A stretch of 52,668 nt of DNA. It comes from a bacterium. Lineage in GTDB: Bacteria > Actinomycetota > Acidimicrobiia > Acidimicrobiales > Bin134. Made by a program: the position numbers and the translations under genes. The DNA is taken from NCBI GenBank assembly GCA_028819295.1, contig JAPPMA010000038.1, positions 1 through 52,668 on the forward strand, read 5' to 3'. The notes under the pieces were generated by a model, which saw only the letters and a program-made list of their open reading frames with translations, did not search any database and was not told where the DNA came from. This document shows positions 15,378-24,364 of the stretch, piece by piece (positions within the stretch are counted from its first letter, which is position 1; each line of letters starts with the position of its first letter).

Positions 15378-16766
15378 CTACCAGATGGGGAACTTGGCCT
15401 TGTCGGGAAGGCCCGAGCGCGCCACGACGGCTTCTCCGGCTCGCTGGCAACGGCTGTAGAAAGACTCCTCGTCGATGGTGGTCATGCGGCCGTCCTCCAC
15501 CACTTTCTGCCCGTCCACGAAAACGGTGTGGACGCCTCGGCCGTCGGCCGACCAGACGAGCTGGTTCATCACGTTCAACAGCGGTCGCCATTCGGGACGG
15601 TCCGTGTCGTGCATCACCACATCGGCCAGCTTGCCGGGCTCCAACGAGCCGATCTCGTCTTGCATCAGCATGGTGCGAGCCCCGTCCAGCGTGGCCATCT
15701 CGTAGGCCTTCTCGGCTGGGAACATCTGAGGATCCATGCGGGCGTCTTTGAACAGCCCGGCCACCAGGTAGGTGGCCCGCATCAGGTCGGAGTAGTTGGA
15801 GGCGTTGTTGCCGTCGGTGCCTAGGCTCACGTTCGCCCCGGCGGTGACCATCTCGGGCATCTTGCCGATCTGGGTCACGCCGTAGCTCACCTTCAGCGCG
15901 GTGGTGGGACAGTGGACCACCGATGTTCCGGCCTCGGCCAGCAACGCGATCTCCTGGTCGTCTACGTGGACGCAGTGGGTGATGGCGGTGTCGTTGCCCA
16001 GCACCCCCAGCTCTCCCAGGTGCACCATCGGGCGCTGGCCGAACGCCGCGATGAAGGTGTCGGGGTCCAATGTGGCCGGAGACATGTGGAAGCTGAGTCC
16101 CACGCCGTACTCGTCGGCAGTGGCCCGAGCGGCCTGCCACAAGGGGTCGGAGCAGGTGGTGTGGCCCACCACCATCGACCATGCTCCCAATCGCCCGCCG
16201 GCAGTGCCTTGGAACCGCTCGACGGTGTCGCGCAGGTTGGCGATGGCCTCGTCGGTGTCTTGGCGGTACACGCTGGGCTCAGGGGGCAGATCCCATACCC
16301 ACTTGCCGATTCGGCCCCGAATGCCGGACTCGACCAGGCCGTCCATCACTTCGTCGACAAACCGAATGGTGCCTGCCTCCAAGAAGCAGGTGGTGCCCGA
16401 CTTGAGCATCTCCACCGCGGCCAGTTGCCCCGACAGGCGCTCCTCCTCAGCGGTGTACACCGAATACAGCGGGCACAGCCATTGGAATACGTTCTCCTCA
16501 AATGGGGTGTCGTCGGGCACATAACCCCGGGTAAGGGGCTCGCCGGTGATGTGGATATGGGTGTTGACCAGCCCCGGCGTGACCACGAATCGGTCGCCGC
16601 CCACCGTCTCCGCGGCCTGATAGCGGCCCTCCAGGTCCGATGCCTTGCCCACGTCGACAATCTGGTTGCCTCTGATGGCTACTGCGCCTTGGTGAATGAT
16701 GTCGCGGGTCGGGTTCATGGTGACCACGTACCAGCCCTTGATGAGGGTGTCGATCTGTTCGGTCAT
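15378..16766 (-). CDS. Amidohydrolase of the TrzA/SAH-deaminase family
   Basis: This 462-residue metal-dependent hydrolase is of the chlorohydrolase/deaminase class. The expected metal ligands are present: NTHIHITGE (HxH), a mid-sequence His in SFHMSP, THCVHVDD and the Asp in GTDGNNASN. The C-terminal sandwich strand ends LEPGKLADVVM. Relatives deaminate purines, pyrimidines, S-adenosylhomocysteine, methylthioadenosine or triazines. The ATG at 16766 has an AGGAGG site; a start six codons earlier lacks one. It is the last gene of the operon led by the BMP-type importer, which makes a nucleobase- or nucleoside-like substrate plausible. Confidence 0.85.
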   Translation of the reverse strand: MTEQIDTLIKGWYVVTMNPTRDIIHQGAVAIRGNQIVDVGKASDLEGRYQAAETVGGDRFVVTPGLVNTHIHITGEPLTRGYVPDDTPFEENVFQWLCPLYSVYTAEEERLSGQLAAVEMLKSGTTCFLEAGTIRFVDEVMDGLVESGIRGRIGKWVWDLPPEPSVYRQDTDEAIANLRDTVERFQGTAGGRLGAWSMVVGHTTCSDPLWQAARATADEYGVGLSFHMSPATLDPDTFIAAFGQRPMVHLGELGVLGNDTAITHCVHVDDQEIALLAEAGTSVVHCPTTALKVSYGVTQIGKMPEMVTAGANVSLGTDGNNASNYSDLMRATYLVAGLFKDARMDPQMFPAEKAYEMATLDGARTMLMQDEIGSLEPGKLADVVMHDTDRPEWRPLLNVMNQLVWSADGRGVHTVFVDGQKVVEDGRMTTIDEESFYSRCQRAGEAVVARSGLPDKAKFPIW

Positions 16767-16780
16767 TGCTCTCCTCCTGG

Positions 16781-17875
16781 TCAACTTCGAGGCTTAGTGG
16801 CTACGTAGGCGAATTGGTGGCCGATGGGCTCGATGAGGCGGAGGTGCTCGAAGCCGGCTTCTTGGAGCCAATCGGCGGTTTGGGCGGCGGTGATGGGGAA
16901 GCCGTTCGTGGTGCTGGCCATCATGGTCATGCCCATGAGCGCGCTGTGGGGGCTCCATTGGGGTTCGGGGGCTACGAAGTAGTCGGCCAGAAGGAGGCGG
17001 CCTTCGGGGCGCAGTGCCTCGTGCGTTCGGATGATGATGCGTTGAGCGCCTTCGGTGCCCTCGGTACGACAAACGTGGCCCAGCACTGCGATGTCGTAGC
17101 TCTCGGGTTCGATATCGATGGTGTGGAAGTCGCCGGGGCGGAATTCGCAGCGGTCGGCCACGCCGTGCTCGGCGGTGTGCCGCTGAGCCACCTCGATCAC
17201 CCCCCCGATGTCATTGATTACCGCAGTGGCGTTCGGGCAGGCCTTGAGCACGGCGATGGCCCAGGGGGCTCCGCCCGCTCCTAGATCCAACACCCGGGGT
17301 GCGGTCATGGCGCTGTAGCGCACTTGGAGGTCGGCCCGGGTAGCAGCCCGGAGCATGGTGGTGAAGGTGCCCTCCACTAGCGGGCGATAGAAGCCAGCCG
17401 GGTCGTCGTCGATTGGATCCGCGGGACGGCCAGCCCGAATGGTCTCAGCGAGGTGGGACCAATTCTCTAGCGGGCCGGGGGCTACCGGCACCAGCGAGGC
17501 CATTGATGCGGCTCCGTCGCTTGTGAGATAGCGGGCTGCGGTGTCGTTCAGGCCGTAGCGGCCACCCACTCGCTCCAGCAGCCCGAGCACCGCCAGGGAG
17601 TCAAGCAGCGCCTCCAGGTGGGGGGCTGACACTCCCATTTCTTTGGCCAGCTCGGGCGCGGTCACGTCCGGGGGGATGCCGGGGATTGCACCTCGATTGG
17701 CCAAGGCATCGAATACCTCCATCTCAAGGGCAGCCACCAGCACGTAGAACGAACCGAGGCCCCCGATCACGGCCCACACAGGAGCTGATGGCGGGGGTTT
17801 GTGGTCGGTCCAAGGGCGGCCTACCCGCTCGGGGACGTGGGATTTCTTCAGTTCGGGATACGGGGATTCAGCCAC
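16781..17875 (-). CDS. SAM-dependent O-methyltransferase (dimerising class)
   Basis: This 364-residue enzyme is built like small-molecule O-methyltransferases. An N-terminal winged-helix dimerisation part (VTAPELAKEMGVSAPHLEALLDSL) precedes the Rossmann domain, with SAM motif I RVLDLGAGGAPWAIAV (about 193-208). The acidic motif after it reads INDIGGVIEVA. The usual catalytic His region is not certain. It lies between the dehydrogenase and the amidohydrolase with 14-20 bp gaps, so it is in the same transcript. The acceptor is unknown, but the operon suggests it modifies the imported compound or its product. Confidence 0.8.
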   Translation of the reverse strand: MAESPYPELKKSHVPERVGRPWTDHKPPPSAPVWAVIGGLGSFYVLVAALEMEVFDALANRGAIPGIPPDVTAPELAKEMGVSAPHLEALLDSLAVLGLLERVGGRYGLNDTAARYLTSDGAASMASLVPVAPGPLENWSHLAETIRAGRPADPIDDDPAGFYRPLVEGTFTTMLRAATRADLQVRYSAMTAPRVLDLGAGGAPWAIAVLKACPNATAVINDIGGVIEVAQRHTAEHGVADRCEFRPGDFHTIDIEPESYDIAVLGHVCRTEGTEGAQRIIIRTHEALRPEGRLLLADYFVAPEPQWSPHSALMGMTMMASTTNGFPITAAQTADWLQEAGFEHLRLIEPIGHQFAYVATKPRS

Positions 17876-17895
17876 TCGTTCTCCCGAAAGCCATG

Positions 17896-18930
17896 TCAGG
17901 GCTTCAGCAGGATCTTGCCGAAGAAGTCGCTGGCCAGCATCTTGGCCTGGGCATCGGCCGCGTCAGCCAGGTCGAACACCGAATCGACCGCAGCCGCGAA
18001 GCCGTCGCCGCAGAAGGTGTCCCATGCCGGGCCGAACTCCTCGGGGCGGTAGGGGTCGGACCCCAAGATCTTGATGCCGGAGTGGAACACGTAGCCCAGC
18101 GACGGGATGACTGCCTCGTCGCCGGAGGAGTTTCCGCAGTTCACTAGCCGCCCGCCGATGCCCAGAGCGAACAGCGACGAGCCGAAAAGGGCAGTGCCTA
18201 CATGGTCGAACACCATGTGGACCCCCGCTCCGTTGGTCAGCTCCCGGGCCCAGGCGGCCACGTCATCGGTTCGATTGTTGAGCACATGGGATGCCCCCAG
18301 CTCCAGTGCCCGCTGGCACTTCTCGTCAGTGCCCGCGGTGGCCAGCACGGTGGCCCCGGCGTTCACCGCAAACTGGATGGCGGCCACCGAGACCCCGGAA
18401 CCGGCGGCGTGGACCATCACCGTCTCGCCCGCCGTCAGCCCGCCTACTTCGAACAGCCCGTGGGCTGCGGTGAGGTAGCAGGTGGGAAAGGTGGCCGCGG
18501 TCTCCAGCGACATGGCGTGGGGCACCGGGTAGACATGCGAGGCCGGCACCAGGCAGCGCTCGGCGTAGCCCCCGTCGACAGTGGCCCCGATGATGCCCAG
18601 CTCCCCGTAGAGATCGCCCCGCCCCCCCAGCTTGGAGCGGTCGTCCACCCCGGCCAGCGACGGGTCCGCCACCACCCGGTCGCCCAAGGCCAACCCTTCG
18701 ACCTCGGTGCCCACCTCCGACACCACCCCGGCCACATCCATGCCCGCGATGTGGGGGAGGGTGAAGCCGGGCATGGCGAACCAGCCATTGCGCTGCACCA
18801 CGTCCAGCCGATTCAGCGCGGTGGCCACTACGTCCACCACCACGTCCACTGGGCCAGGCTCGGGATCGGCCACCTCCTCATAGCGGAGCACCTCGGGTCC
18901 GCCAGGCTCGTGGTATCGCATCGCCTTCAT
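17896..18930 (-). CDS. Zinc-type alcohol dehydrogenase-like / quinone oxidoreductase
   Basis: This 344-residue medium-chain dehydrogenase has an N-terminal catalytic half (ATALNRLDVVQRNGW, HIAGMDVAGVVSEVG) and a cofactor half with HAAGSGVSVAAIQ. The position of the catalytic zinc Cys is occupied by Asn (ALNRLDV). This is the quinone-oxidoreductase pattern, and a zinc-independent reductase is more likely than an alcohol dehydrogenase. It follows the second permease by 26 bp and precedes the methyltransferase by 20 bp in the importer operon. The substrate is not known. Confidence 0.85.
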   Translation of the reverse strand: MKAMRYHEPGGPEVLRYEEVADPEPGPVDVVVDVVATALNRLDVVQRNGWFAMPGFTLPHIAGMDVAGVVSEVGTEVEGLALGDRVVADPSLAGVDDRSKLGGRGDLYGELGIIGATVDGGYAERCLVPASHVYPVPHAMSLETAATFPTCYLTAAHGLFEVGGLTAGETVMVHAAGSGVSVAAIQFAVNAGATVLATAGTDEKCQRALELGASHVLNNRTDDVAAWARELTNGAGVHMVFDHVGTALFGSSLFALGIGGRLVNCGNSSGDEAVIPSLGYVFHSGIKILGSDPYRPEEFGPAWDTFCGDGFAAAVDSVFDLADAADAQAKMLASDFFGKILLKP

Positions 18931-18956
18931 CGCCAGTCTCCTCTAACTCGACTCGT

Positions 18957-19895
18957 CTATTTCAGACCGCGGATGAACGGTCGGGCCAAGGCGGCGGGCG
19001 GTCGCACCCGTTTGGCGAAGATAGCCATGGCTCCAAGGGTCACCAGGTAGGGCAGAGCCTGCAACAGCTCGGTATTGAGCTCATAGCCCAGACCTTGCAG
19101 CGACAGCTGGAAGGAGAGAGCCCCGGCGAACAGCACGCAACCGGCCATGGTGCCCCATAGGGTCCAGCCCCCGAAGATCACCGCGGCGATGGCGATGAAT
19201 CCCTGGCCGCCGATGACCGAGTCGTCGAACGCGGCGATCCGAGCGAACAGGAAATAGGCCCCGCCGAGGCCAGACGTGAACCCGGCATAGTAGATGGACT
19301 GGCGACGGCGGCGGTTCACATCGATGCCGCTCACGTCAGCCGACTGGGGATTCTCCCCCGCGGCCCGCAACTCCAGCCCCCATCGGGTGCGGTACACCAG
19401 CCACCAAGAGAGCGGCACCAACGCATAGAGGAGGTAGAACGGCCACGGCTCCCCGAACAACGCCTTCCCGAGCAGGGGAATGTCCACCAGGATGGGGATC
19501 TCCACTGTTGAGGCCCGAAGGGCCTGGGGCTCAATCTCTCGATCCAAGAACCCAACCAAACCGAACACCAAGATGTTGAGGGTGAGGCCCACCACAAACT
19601 GGTCGGCGGTAAGCCGATGGCTCATCTCGGCCTGCACGGCAGCGATCAGCAGTCCGCCGATCACACCGAACACCAAGCCCACCACGATCAAATCCGAAAT
19701 GTGATACCCCAGAATCCCCGCGAAGGCCCCGCTCAGCAACATTCCCTCCACCGAGATGTTCAAGGTGCCGGATCGCTCGGCCACCCACTCCCCGGTGGCC
19801 GCGTAGGCCAGCAGCGCGGCGAACAGCGCGCCGTTGATATAGGTGGACTCGCTGGACAACACGTCGCCCACCGCGGAGAAGAAGTCGATCAGCAC
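18957..19895 (-). CDS. ABC transporter permease, BMP/nucleoside type (second)
   Basis: This 312-residue integral membrane protein is of the BPD_transp_2 family and has multiple hydrophobic helices. The family signature around ERSGTLNISVEGMLLSG is followed by the cytoplasmic loop RTRWGLELRAAGENPQSADVSGI that contacts the ATPase. A longer upstream reading gives Trp/Cys-rich nonsense, so the GTG at 19895 is chosen; it lies 4 bp after the first permease stop. With the paralogue at 19900 it would form the heterodimeric channel of the importer. Confidence 0.85.
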   Translation of the reverse strand: MLIDFFSAVGDVLSSESTYINGALFAALLAYAATGEWVAERSGTLNISVEGMLLSGAFAGILGYHISDLIVVGLVFGVIGGLLIAAVQAEMSHRLTADQFVVGLTLNILVFGLVGFLDREIEPQALRASTVEIPILVDIPLLGKALFGEPWPFYLLYALVPLSWWLVYRTRWGLELRAAGENPQSADVSGIDVNRRRRQSIYYAGFTSGLGGAYFLFARIAAFDDSVIGGQGFIAIAAVIFGGWTLWGTMAGCVLFAGALSFQLSLQGLGYELNTELLQALPYLVTLGAMAIFAKRVRPPAALARPFIRGLK

Positions 19896-19899
19896 CGCA

Positions 19900-20991
19900 T
19901 CACACCCTCTCCGTTGCCGCGGCCCGCGCCCGGCGCCGATCCCGCAGGAAGACCACCGCGGGGGGCACCAGCAGGGCCAGCACCAAGAGCCCCTGCACCA
20001 CATCGGTGATCCGACTCTGCACCCCGGTGCTGTTCACAAACCCTGCCCCGTTCCGCAGTCCGGCAAACACAAATGCAGCCACCACCGCGGGCAACGCCCG
20101 CTCTCGGGCCAACAGAGCCACCAAGAGGCCGGTCCAACCGATGTTGTCGGAAAAGCCGGGCACCAACCGGTAGTTGCCGAACGAGAATCCTCCGCCGGCG
20201 AACATGGCCGCCCCGGCCAAGCCGGCAAAGGCCCCGCCTATCGCCAATGCCGACGCTCCATAGACCGTGGACGACACCCCGGCCCGCTGGGCGGCTCGGG
20301 GATTGTGGCCCAGCATCCGCAGCCGAAAACCCCATACGGTGCGGGCCAGCACGTAGGCCACCGCCAAAGCCAGAGCCACCGCCACATAGACGGTGATGGG
20401 GAACTCGTTGCCGAATATGTCGGGACGAGGAATCCGGTTGTCCTTGGCCAACTGCTCGCTCACCAGATTTCGATTGCCGCGACTGGCCTCATCAGCCAGC
20501 AGCAGCCACTGCCACTTCAAGCCGTACCCCACCGCCTGAAGGGCCACAAACACCAACAGCAGAGTGCTCAGAACCTCAGGCACCCCTCGCCAATAGCGCA
20601 GCAGTCCGGATATCGAGGCCCACGCTGCTCCGCCCAACGCACCGAACAGCAGCAACACCACTACATTCAGCGGGCCGGGGCCGCCGATGCGGAAGCTGAA
20701 GTACACCGCCACTGCCGCACCGATCAGCAGCTGGCCCTCTTGGCCGATGTTGATCAAGCCGGCTTTGGACGAGATCACCGTTCCCAGGGCCACCAAGAGC
20801 AGGGGCGCCGCGATTCCCAGTGTCCCTCCCCACCGTCCGGGGGCCATGATGCTGCCGTCCACCAAGGCCTCCACCACCGGCCACCAATCGCCACCAGTGG
20901 CCTCCACGATCACGCTGGCCAGGGCCAGGGCCACGGCAACGCTGAGGGCGTAAAGGGCCACCCACTCGGTCAGCCGGGCGCCTCTAGTCAT
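19900..20991 (-). CDS. ABC transporter permease, BMP/nucleoside type (first)
   Basis: This 363-residue multi-spanning permease pairs with the gene at 18957. The family segments are SSKAGLINIGQEGQLLIG and the EAA-like loop VWGFRLRMLGHNPRAAQRAG. An extra N-terminal helix is typical of the larger subunit in this class. Its start overlaps the ATPase stop by ATGA, and its own stop is 4 bp before the second permease, so translation is coupled through the module. Confidence 0.85.
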   Translation of the reverse strand: MTRGARLTEWVALYALSVAVALALASVIVEATGGDWWPVVEALVDGSIMAPGRWGGTLGIAAPLLLVALGTVISSKAGLINIGQEGQLLIGAAVAVYFSFRIGGPGPLNVVVLLLFGALGGAAWASISGLLRYWRGVPEVLSTLLLVFVALQAVGYGLKWQWLLLADEASRGNRNLVSEQLAKDNRIPRPDIFGNEFPITVYVAVALALAVAYVLARTVWGFRLRMLGHNPRAAQRAGVSSTVYGASALAIGGAFAGLAGAAMFAGGGFSFGNYRLVPGFSDNIGWTGLLVALLARERALPAVVAAFVFAGLRNGAGFVNSTGVQSRITDVVQGLLVLALLVPPAVVFLRDRRRARAAATERV

Positions 20992-22649
20992 CCGCTGCTT
21001 CCGCCCATCAGCATTCCGAGAGTTTCGAGGTTGGCTTCGGCGTGGGAGAGTTCACCCACTATACGGCCCCGAGACATGACCACGATGCGGTCGGCCAGCT
21101 CGAGGATCTCCTCCAACTCGCTGGAGATCAACAGCACAGCCACTCCGTCAATCGCCGTCTGGCGCAGACGGTCGGTCATGTACTCAATCGCTCCCACGTC
21201 CAAACCCCGAGTGGGCTGGGCAGCCACCAGCACCTCGGGTTCGGCGGCCAGTTCGCGGGCCAGCACCACCCGCTGCTGGTTGCCGCCCGACAGCGACCAC
21301 AGCGGGGCGTCGGGTCCGGAACAGCCGATGTCGAACTCCTCGATCATCTGCTGAGCCGTCTCGGCGGTCCGAGCCTTGTCCATGACACCGTTGCGGGCCA
21401 CCCGGTGAGGGTCCACCATGAGCAGGTTCTCGGCCACCGTCATGTCCAAGACCACCCCGGAGTCATGGCGGTCTTCGGGGATCACCGCCACTCCGGCCTT
21501 GGCCATGGCACCGGGAGAGCCGGTGGGCACCGCCTCGTGGTTGACCACCACCCGTCCGGCATCCAGCGGGACGAGGCTGGACAGGAGGTCGCCCAGGGTC
21601 CGCTGCCCGTTGCCCTCCACGCCGGCCACACCCACGATCTCGCCCGCCCGAAGATCCAGGCTGATGTCGTCCAGCAGCCGGGCTCCGCCCCGGCCTCGCA
21701 CCGAGGCTCCCTCGATCCGCATCACCGGCTCATCCGGTTTGGTGGTTTCCGCTGGCCGCCTGTCCTCAGCGTCGACATCGGTCGCCTCGTCGATGTCGGC
21801 AAGAGAGCCGACATCCGATTCCTGAGATTCCCCGTCGGCCTCCTCGACTTCAGCAAGGCCGAAGGCGGCCCGCTCCGAGCGCAGCGACACCTCCCGGCCC
21901 ACCATGGCCCGGGCCAGACTGCGGGCGTCAGCCTCGTGGGTGGGCCGGTGATCCACGACCCGGCCTTGGCGCATGATGGTGATCTCGTCGGTGGCGTGCA
22001 GCACCTCGTCCAGTTTGTGGCTGACCAGCACGACGGCTCGGCCTTCAGCAGCAACCACCTCACGCAGCGTGCCGAAGAGCTGCTCCGACTCCTCGGGGGT
22101 GAGCACCGAGGTGGGTTCGTCAAATACCAGGATGTGGGGGTCTCGGCGCAGGCACTTGATGATCTCCACCCGCTGGCGCAGGCCGGCGGTGAGTTCGCCT
22201 ACTCGGGCGTCGGGATCAATTTCCAAGCCATACTGCTGGCTGATGGCCACCACCCGGTCGCGCACTCCTGCCGACTTCAGCCGACCCTCCTCACCCAGGG
22301 CGACGTTCTCCCACACCGAGAGCTGGTCCACCAGGCTGAAGTGCTGGTGGACCATGGCGATGCCCAGGGAGGCCGCGGCCAGCGGGTCGTGAATAGTGCG
22401 GGGCCAGCCGTCGATGCGGACCGACCCGACATCGGGCAGCACCAATCCGATGAGCACCTTCATCAGCGTGGATTTGCCCGCACCGTTCTCGCCCAAGATG
22501 CCGTGGATGCGGCCCCGGTGCAGGGTCAGATCAACTTGATCGCAGGCGACGATCCCCCCGAACCGCTTGGTGATGCCGACGAGTTCGACCGCAGGCACCG
22601 AGGGGTCAGACCCCCCGGTGCCTGTCAATCCGGTTGTTGTGTCGGTCAC
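20988..22649 (-). CDS. ABC transporter ATPase with two nucleotide-binding domains (BMP/nucleoside type)
   Basis: This 553-residue double ATPase has a canonical Walker A GENGAGKST in the first domain and Walker B ILVFDEPTS. The second domain has the degenerate GVEGNGQRTL loop normal for this sugar/nucleoside class, and the signature LSGGNQQR. An acidic, unconserved linker of about 45 residues (around EEADGESQESDVG) separates the halves and is longer than usual. The GTG start overlaps the lipoprotein stop (GTGA) and the stop overlaps the first permease start. Confidence 0.9.
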   Translation of the reverse strand: MTDTTTGLTGTGGSDPSVPAVELVGITKRFGGIVACDQVDLTLHRGRIHGILGENGAGKSTLMKVLIGLVLPDVGSVRIDGWPRTIHDPLAAASLGIAMVHQHFSLVDQLSVWENVALGEEGRLKSAGVRDRVVAISQQYGLEIDPDARVGELTAGLRQRVEIIKCLRRDPHILVFDEPTSVLTPEESEQLFGTLREVVAAEGRAVVLVSHKLDEVLHATDEITIMRQGRVVDHRPTHEADARSLARAMVGREVSLRSERAAFGLAEVEEADGESQESDVGSLADIDEATDVDAEDRRPAETTKPDEPVMRIEGASVRGRGGARLLDDISLDLRAGEIVGVAGVEGNGQRTLGDLLSSLVPLDAGRVVVNHEAVPTGSPGAMAKAGVAVIPEDRHDSGVVLDMTVAENLLMVDPHRVARNGVMDKARTAETAQQMIEEFDIGCSGPDAPLWSLSGGNQQRVVLARELAAEPEVLVAAQPTRGLDVGAIEYMTDRLRQTAIDGVAVLLISSELEEILELADRIVVMSRGRIVGELSHAEANLETLGMLMGGSSG

Positions 22650-23845
22650 CCGCCGCCGTAAGCCTCGGCGGAGATTCCGCCGAGCACACCGAGCAGCTCA
22701 CCGTCGGTGGTAACCGCTTCAAAGGCGTCGGCCAGCAGCGCTTCCGCTGCCGCTGAGGGATCGCACAGCTCGCCGCCGTTGAGGCCCGGCGCGGTCGGGA
22801 ACTGGTAAGTCGAACCCTCGGTCAGCTCGCCTCCAATGATCAAGGGCAGCACGATTCGGGCGTAGCGGCCAGCGTCGAACACGATCGAGCCTGTCCAGTT
22901 GATTCCGTCATCGCGAGAGCAGATATCACCAGGACCGGCCGCGAACACCGCGATGCCCTCGTCAGTGGCCAGCTGGCCGACCGGGTTCAGCGCGCCGCCC
23001 AAGTAGGCATAGGACAAGGTGGCGCCTTCGGCGATGGCGTTGGTGAGCGCGGCAGTGGCATTGGCCGAGTTGTCGAAGTCAAACGGGAAGGCACCTGTAG
23101 CCACATACTCCATGGTGAACGACGGGTCCACCGACTGGAGGCCGTACACGGTGGCGTTGTACGCCTCCTTCTCGAATCCGAGGTCGCAGCAGCCTAGGAA
23201 CACCGCGGTGTCCCCACCGTGATCTTGCAACGCCGCGCCCATGGCCACACCGGCGGTGTAGTGGATGGGGGCGCCCCAGTCGGTGGCCTGAGCCAAGCCA
23301 GGGGTCTCCGGGAATCCGGCCCCGCAGTTGCAGTACCAGAAGATGTCGGGGTACTGCTCAGTGAGGTCGGCCAGAGGCTCGGCGATCTCGCTGGCACCCA
23401 CCAAAATCACATCCACTCCCTGGGCGGCGAGATCGGACATGGCCTGAGCGGCTTCAGCCGCGCCGATGTTGTCGCTCACGATGGGCGGGGCGAACCCGTT
23501 GACGGCGGAGAACTCCTCGGCAAAGTCAACCAGTGCCTGGTAGTAGCCCTGGTCGTCGCGGGGCCCAGCGGCCGCCACGCCGATGGTAAGGGTGCCGTCA
23601 CCGTTGGCGTCGAAGGTGTCCAACAGCGCTTGCAGCTCCATGTCAATCGGTGGTTCTGTGGGCGCGGGCTCCGGCTCGGGTTCGGGCTCGTCGTCCATCG
23701 GCTCCGGTGCCTCGGTGGGCGCGGGCGTTTCTACCGCTGCACCCCCGGCGTCATCGTCGTCATTTCCGCAACCGGCGGCTACCAGGGCCAGCACCGTCAA
23801 CAGTGCGGCCAGCAGCCACAGTTTGCGGGTAATTCGTCTCGTCAT
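22646..23845 (-). CDS. BMP-family substrate-binding lipoprotein
   Basis: This 399-residue periplasmic-type binding protein is the specificity component of the importer. The signal peptide ends in the lipobox LVAAGC, so it is lipidated and held outside the membrane. A Pro/Glu-rich flexible linker (MDDEPEPEPEPAPTEPP) follows, then the BMP domain starting at LTIGVAAAGPRDDQGYYQAL. BMP proteins studied so far bind purine nucleosides or related molecules; here that is inference. It is the first gene of a seven-gene operon ending in an amidohydrolase. The promoter should lie in the 186 bp before it. Confidence 0.9.
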   Translation of the reverse strand: MTRRITRKLWLLAALLTVLALVAAGCGNDDDDAGGAAVETPAPTEAPEPMDDEPEPEPEPAPTEPPIDMELQALLDTFDANGDGTLTIGVAAAGPRDDQGYYQALVDFAEEFSAVNGFAPPIVSDNIGAAEAAQAMSDLAAQGVDVILVGASEIAEPLADLTEQYPDIFWYCNCGAGFPETPGLAQATDWGAPIHYTAGVAMGAALQDHGGDTAVFLGCCDLGFEKEAYNATVYGLQSVDPSFTMEYVATGAFPFDFDNSANATAALTNAIAEGATLSYAYLGGALNPVGQLATDEGIAVFAAGPGDICSRDDGINWTGSIVFDAGRYARIVLPLIIGGELTEGSTYQFPTAPGLNGGELCDPSAAAEALLADAFEAVTTDGELLGVLGGISAEAYGGG

Positions 23846-23975
23846 CGTTCCCCTCCTGAGATGTCGGGCTATTCGGCCCAGTTGCCGTTCAGCAGCCTAC
23901 TCGCGCCGTCTTGCCCTCGCCCTGCTAACCCCGTGCCCTCCCGATGGTCGCTGCCGAACACGCCACCGGGCGCGG

Positions 23976-23981
23976 TACACT
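23976..23981 (+). promoter_or_regulatory. -10 box (TACACT) upstream of the small membrane protein gene
   Basis: TACACT lies about 50 bp before the ATG at 24032. Unlike several genes in this window, this one has a leader with a clear AGGAG site (24021-24025). No convincing -35 box is seen. Confidence 0.35.
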
Positions 23982-24031
23982 CATCTCAACCTTCCCCCAG
24001 CAATCCGCCTCTACCGAATGAGGAGAACCTC

Positions 24032-24364
24032 ATGGACCAAGCCATTCTCGCCCTGCTGGGGGCAATCATCACCCTGATGCTCTACCTCGACCGAGGCCGA
24101 CGCGCCGACCTCGCCCTCCACCGAAAAGAAACGCAGAGGGGATTCGCCCAGATGGGAGAAGCAATGCGAAACGGCGACGACCTACTCCGAGAAGAAGTGA
24201 AAAACGGCGACGACCAAACCCGAGAGGAGATGCATAGGGGATTCGCCCATCTCCATGAGCGAATCGACAAACTGACCGAAGTCGTTATGAACTTGGTCAG
24301 CCGAGTGAGCCGGCTAGAGGGCAGGGCGGACGCCGAAGCAGCTCCGGCCCAGACATCCCAGTAG
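24032..24364 (+). CDS. Small membrane-anchored coiled-coil protein
   Basis: This 110-residue protein has one N-terminal membrane segment (ILALLGAIITLMLYL), a basic stop-transfer (DRGRRAD), then a highly charged amphipathic stretch with heptad-like spacing. It includes the near-repeat RGFAQMGEAMRNGDD / RGFAHLHERIDKLTE. I do not recognise a named family. The start is fixed by AGGAG six bases before the ATG. A longer frame through the upstream region was rejected because it is antisense to the lipoprotein gene. It stops with no gap against the convergent Rieske gene. Function is unknown; a scaffold or partner-binding role is only a guess. Confidence 0.7.
   Translation: MDQAILALLGAIITLMLYLDRGRRADLALHRKETQRGFAQMGEAMRNGDDLLREEVKNGDDQTREEMHRGFAHLHERIDKLTEVVMNLVSRVSRLEGRADAEAAPAQTSQ

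Noticed and set aside
19843..21354. 503-codon open frame on the plus strand
   Set aside because: It is antisense to both permeases and is rich in Gln/His/Arg with no domain. The permeases have the correct helices and overlaps.
21042..22661. 539-codon open frame on the plus strand
   Set aside because: It is antisense to the ABC ATPase, whose Walker motifs are intact. The His/Gly/Val-rich product is a composition shadow.
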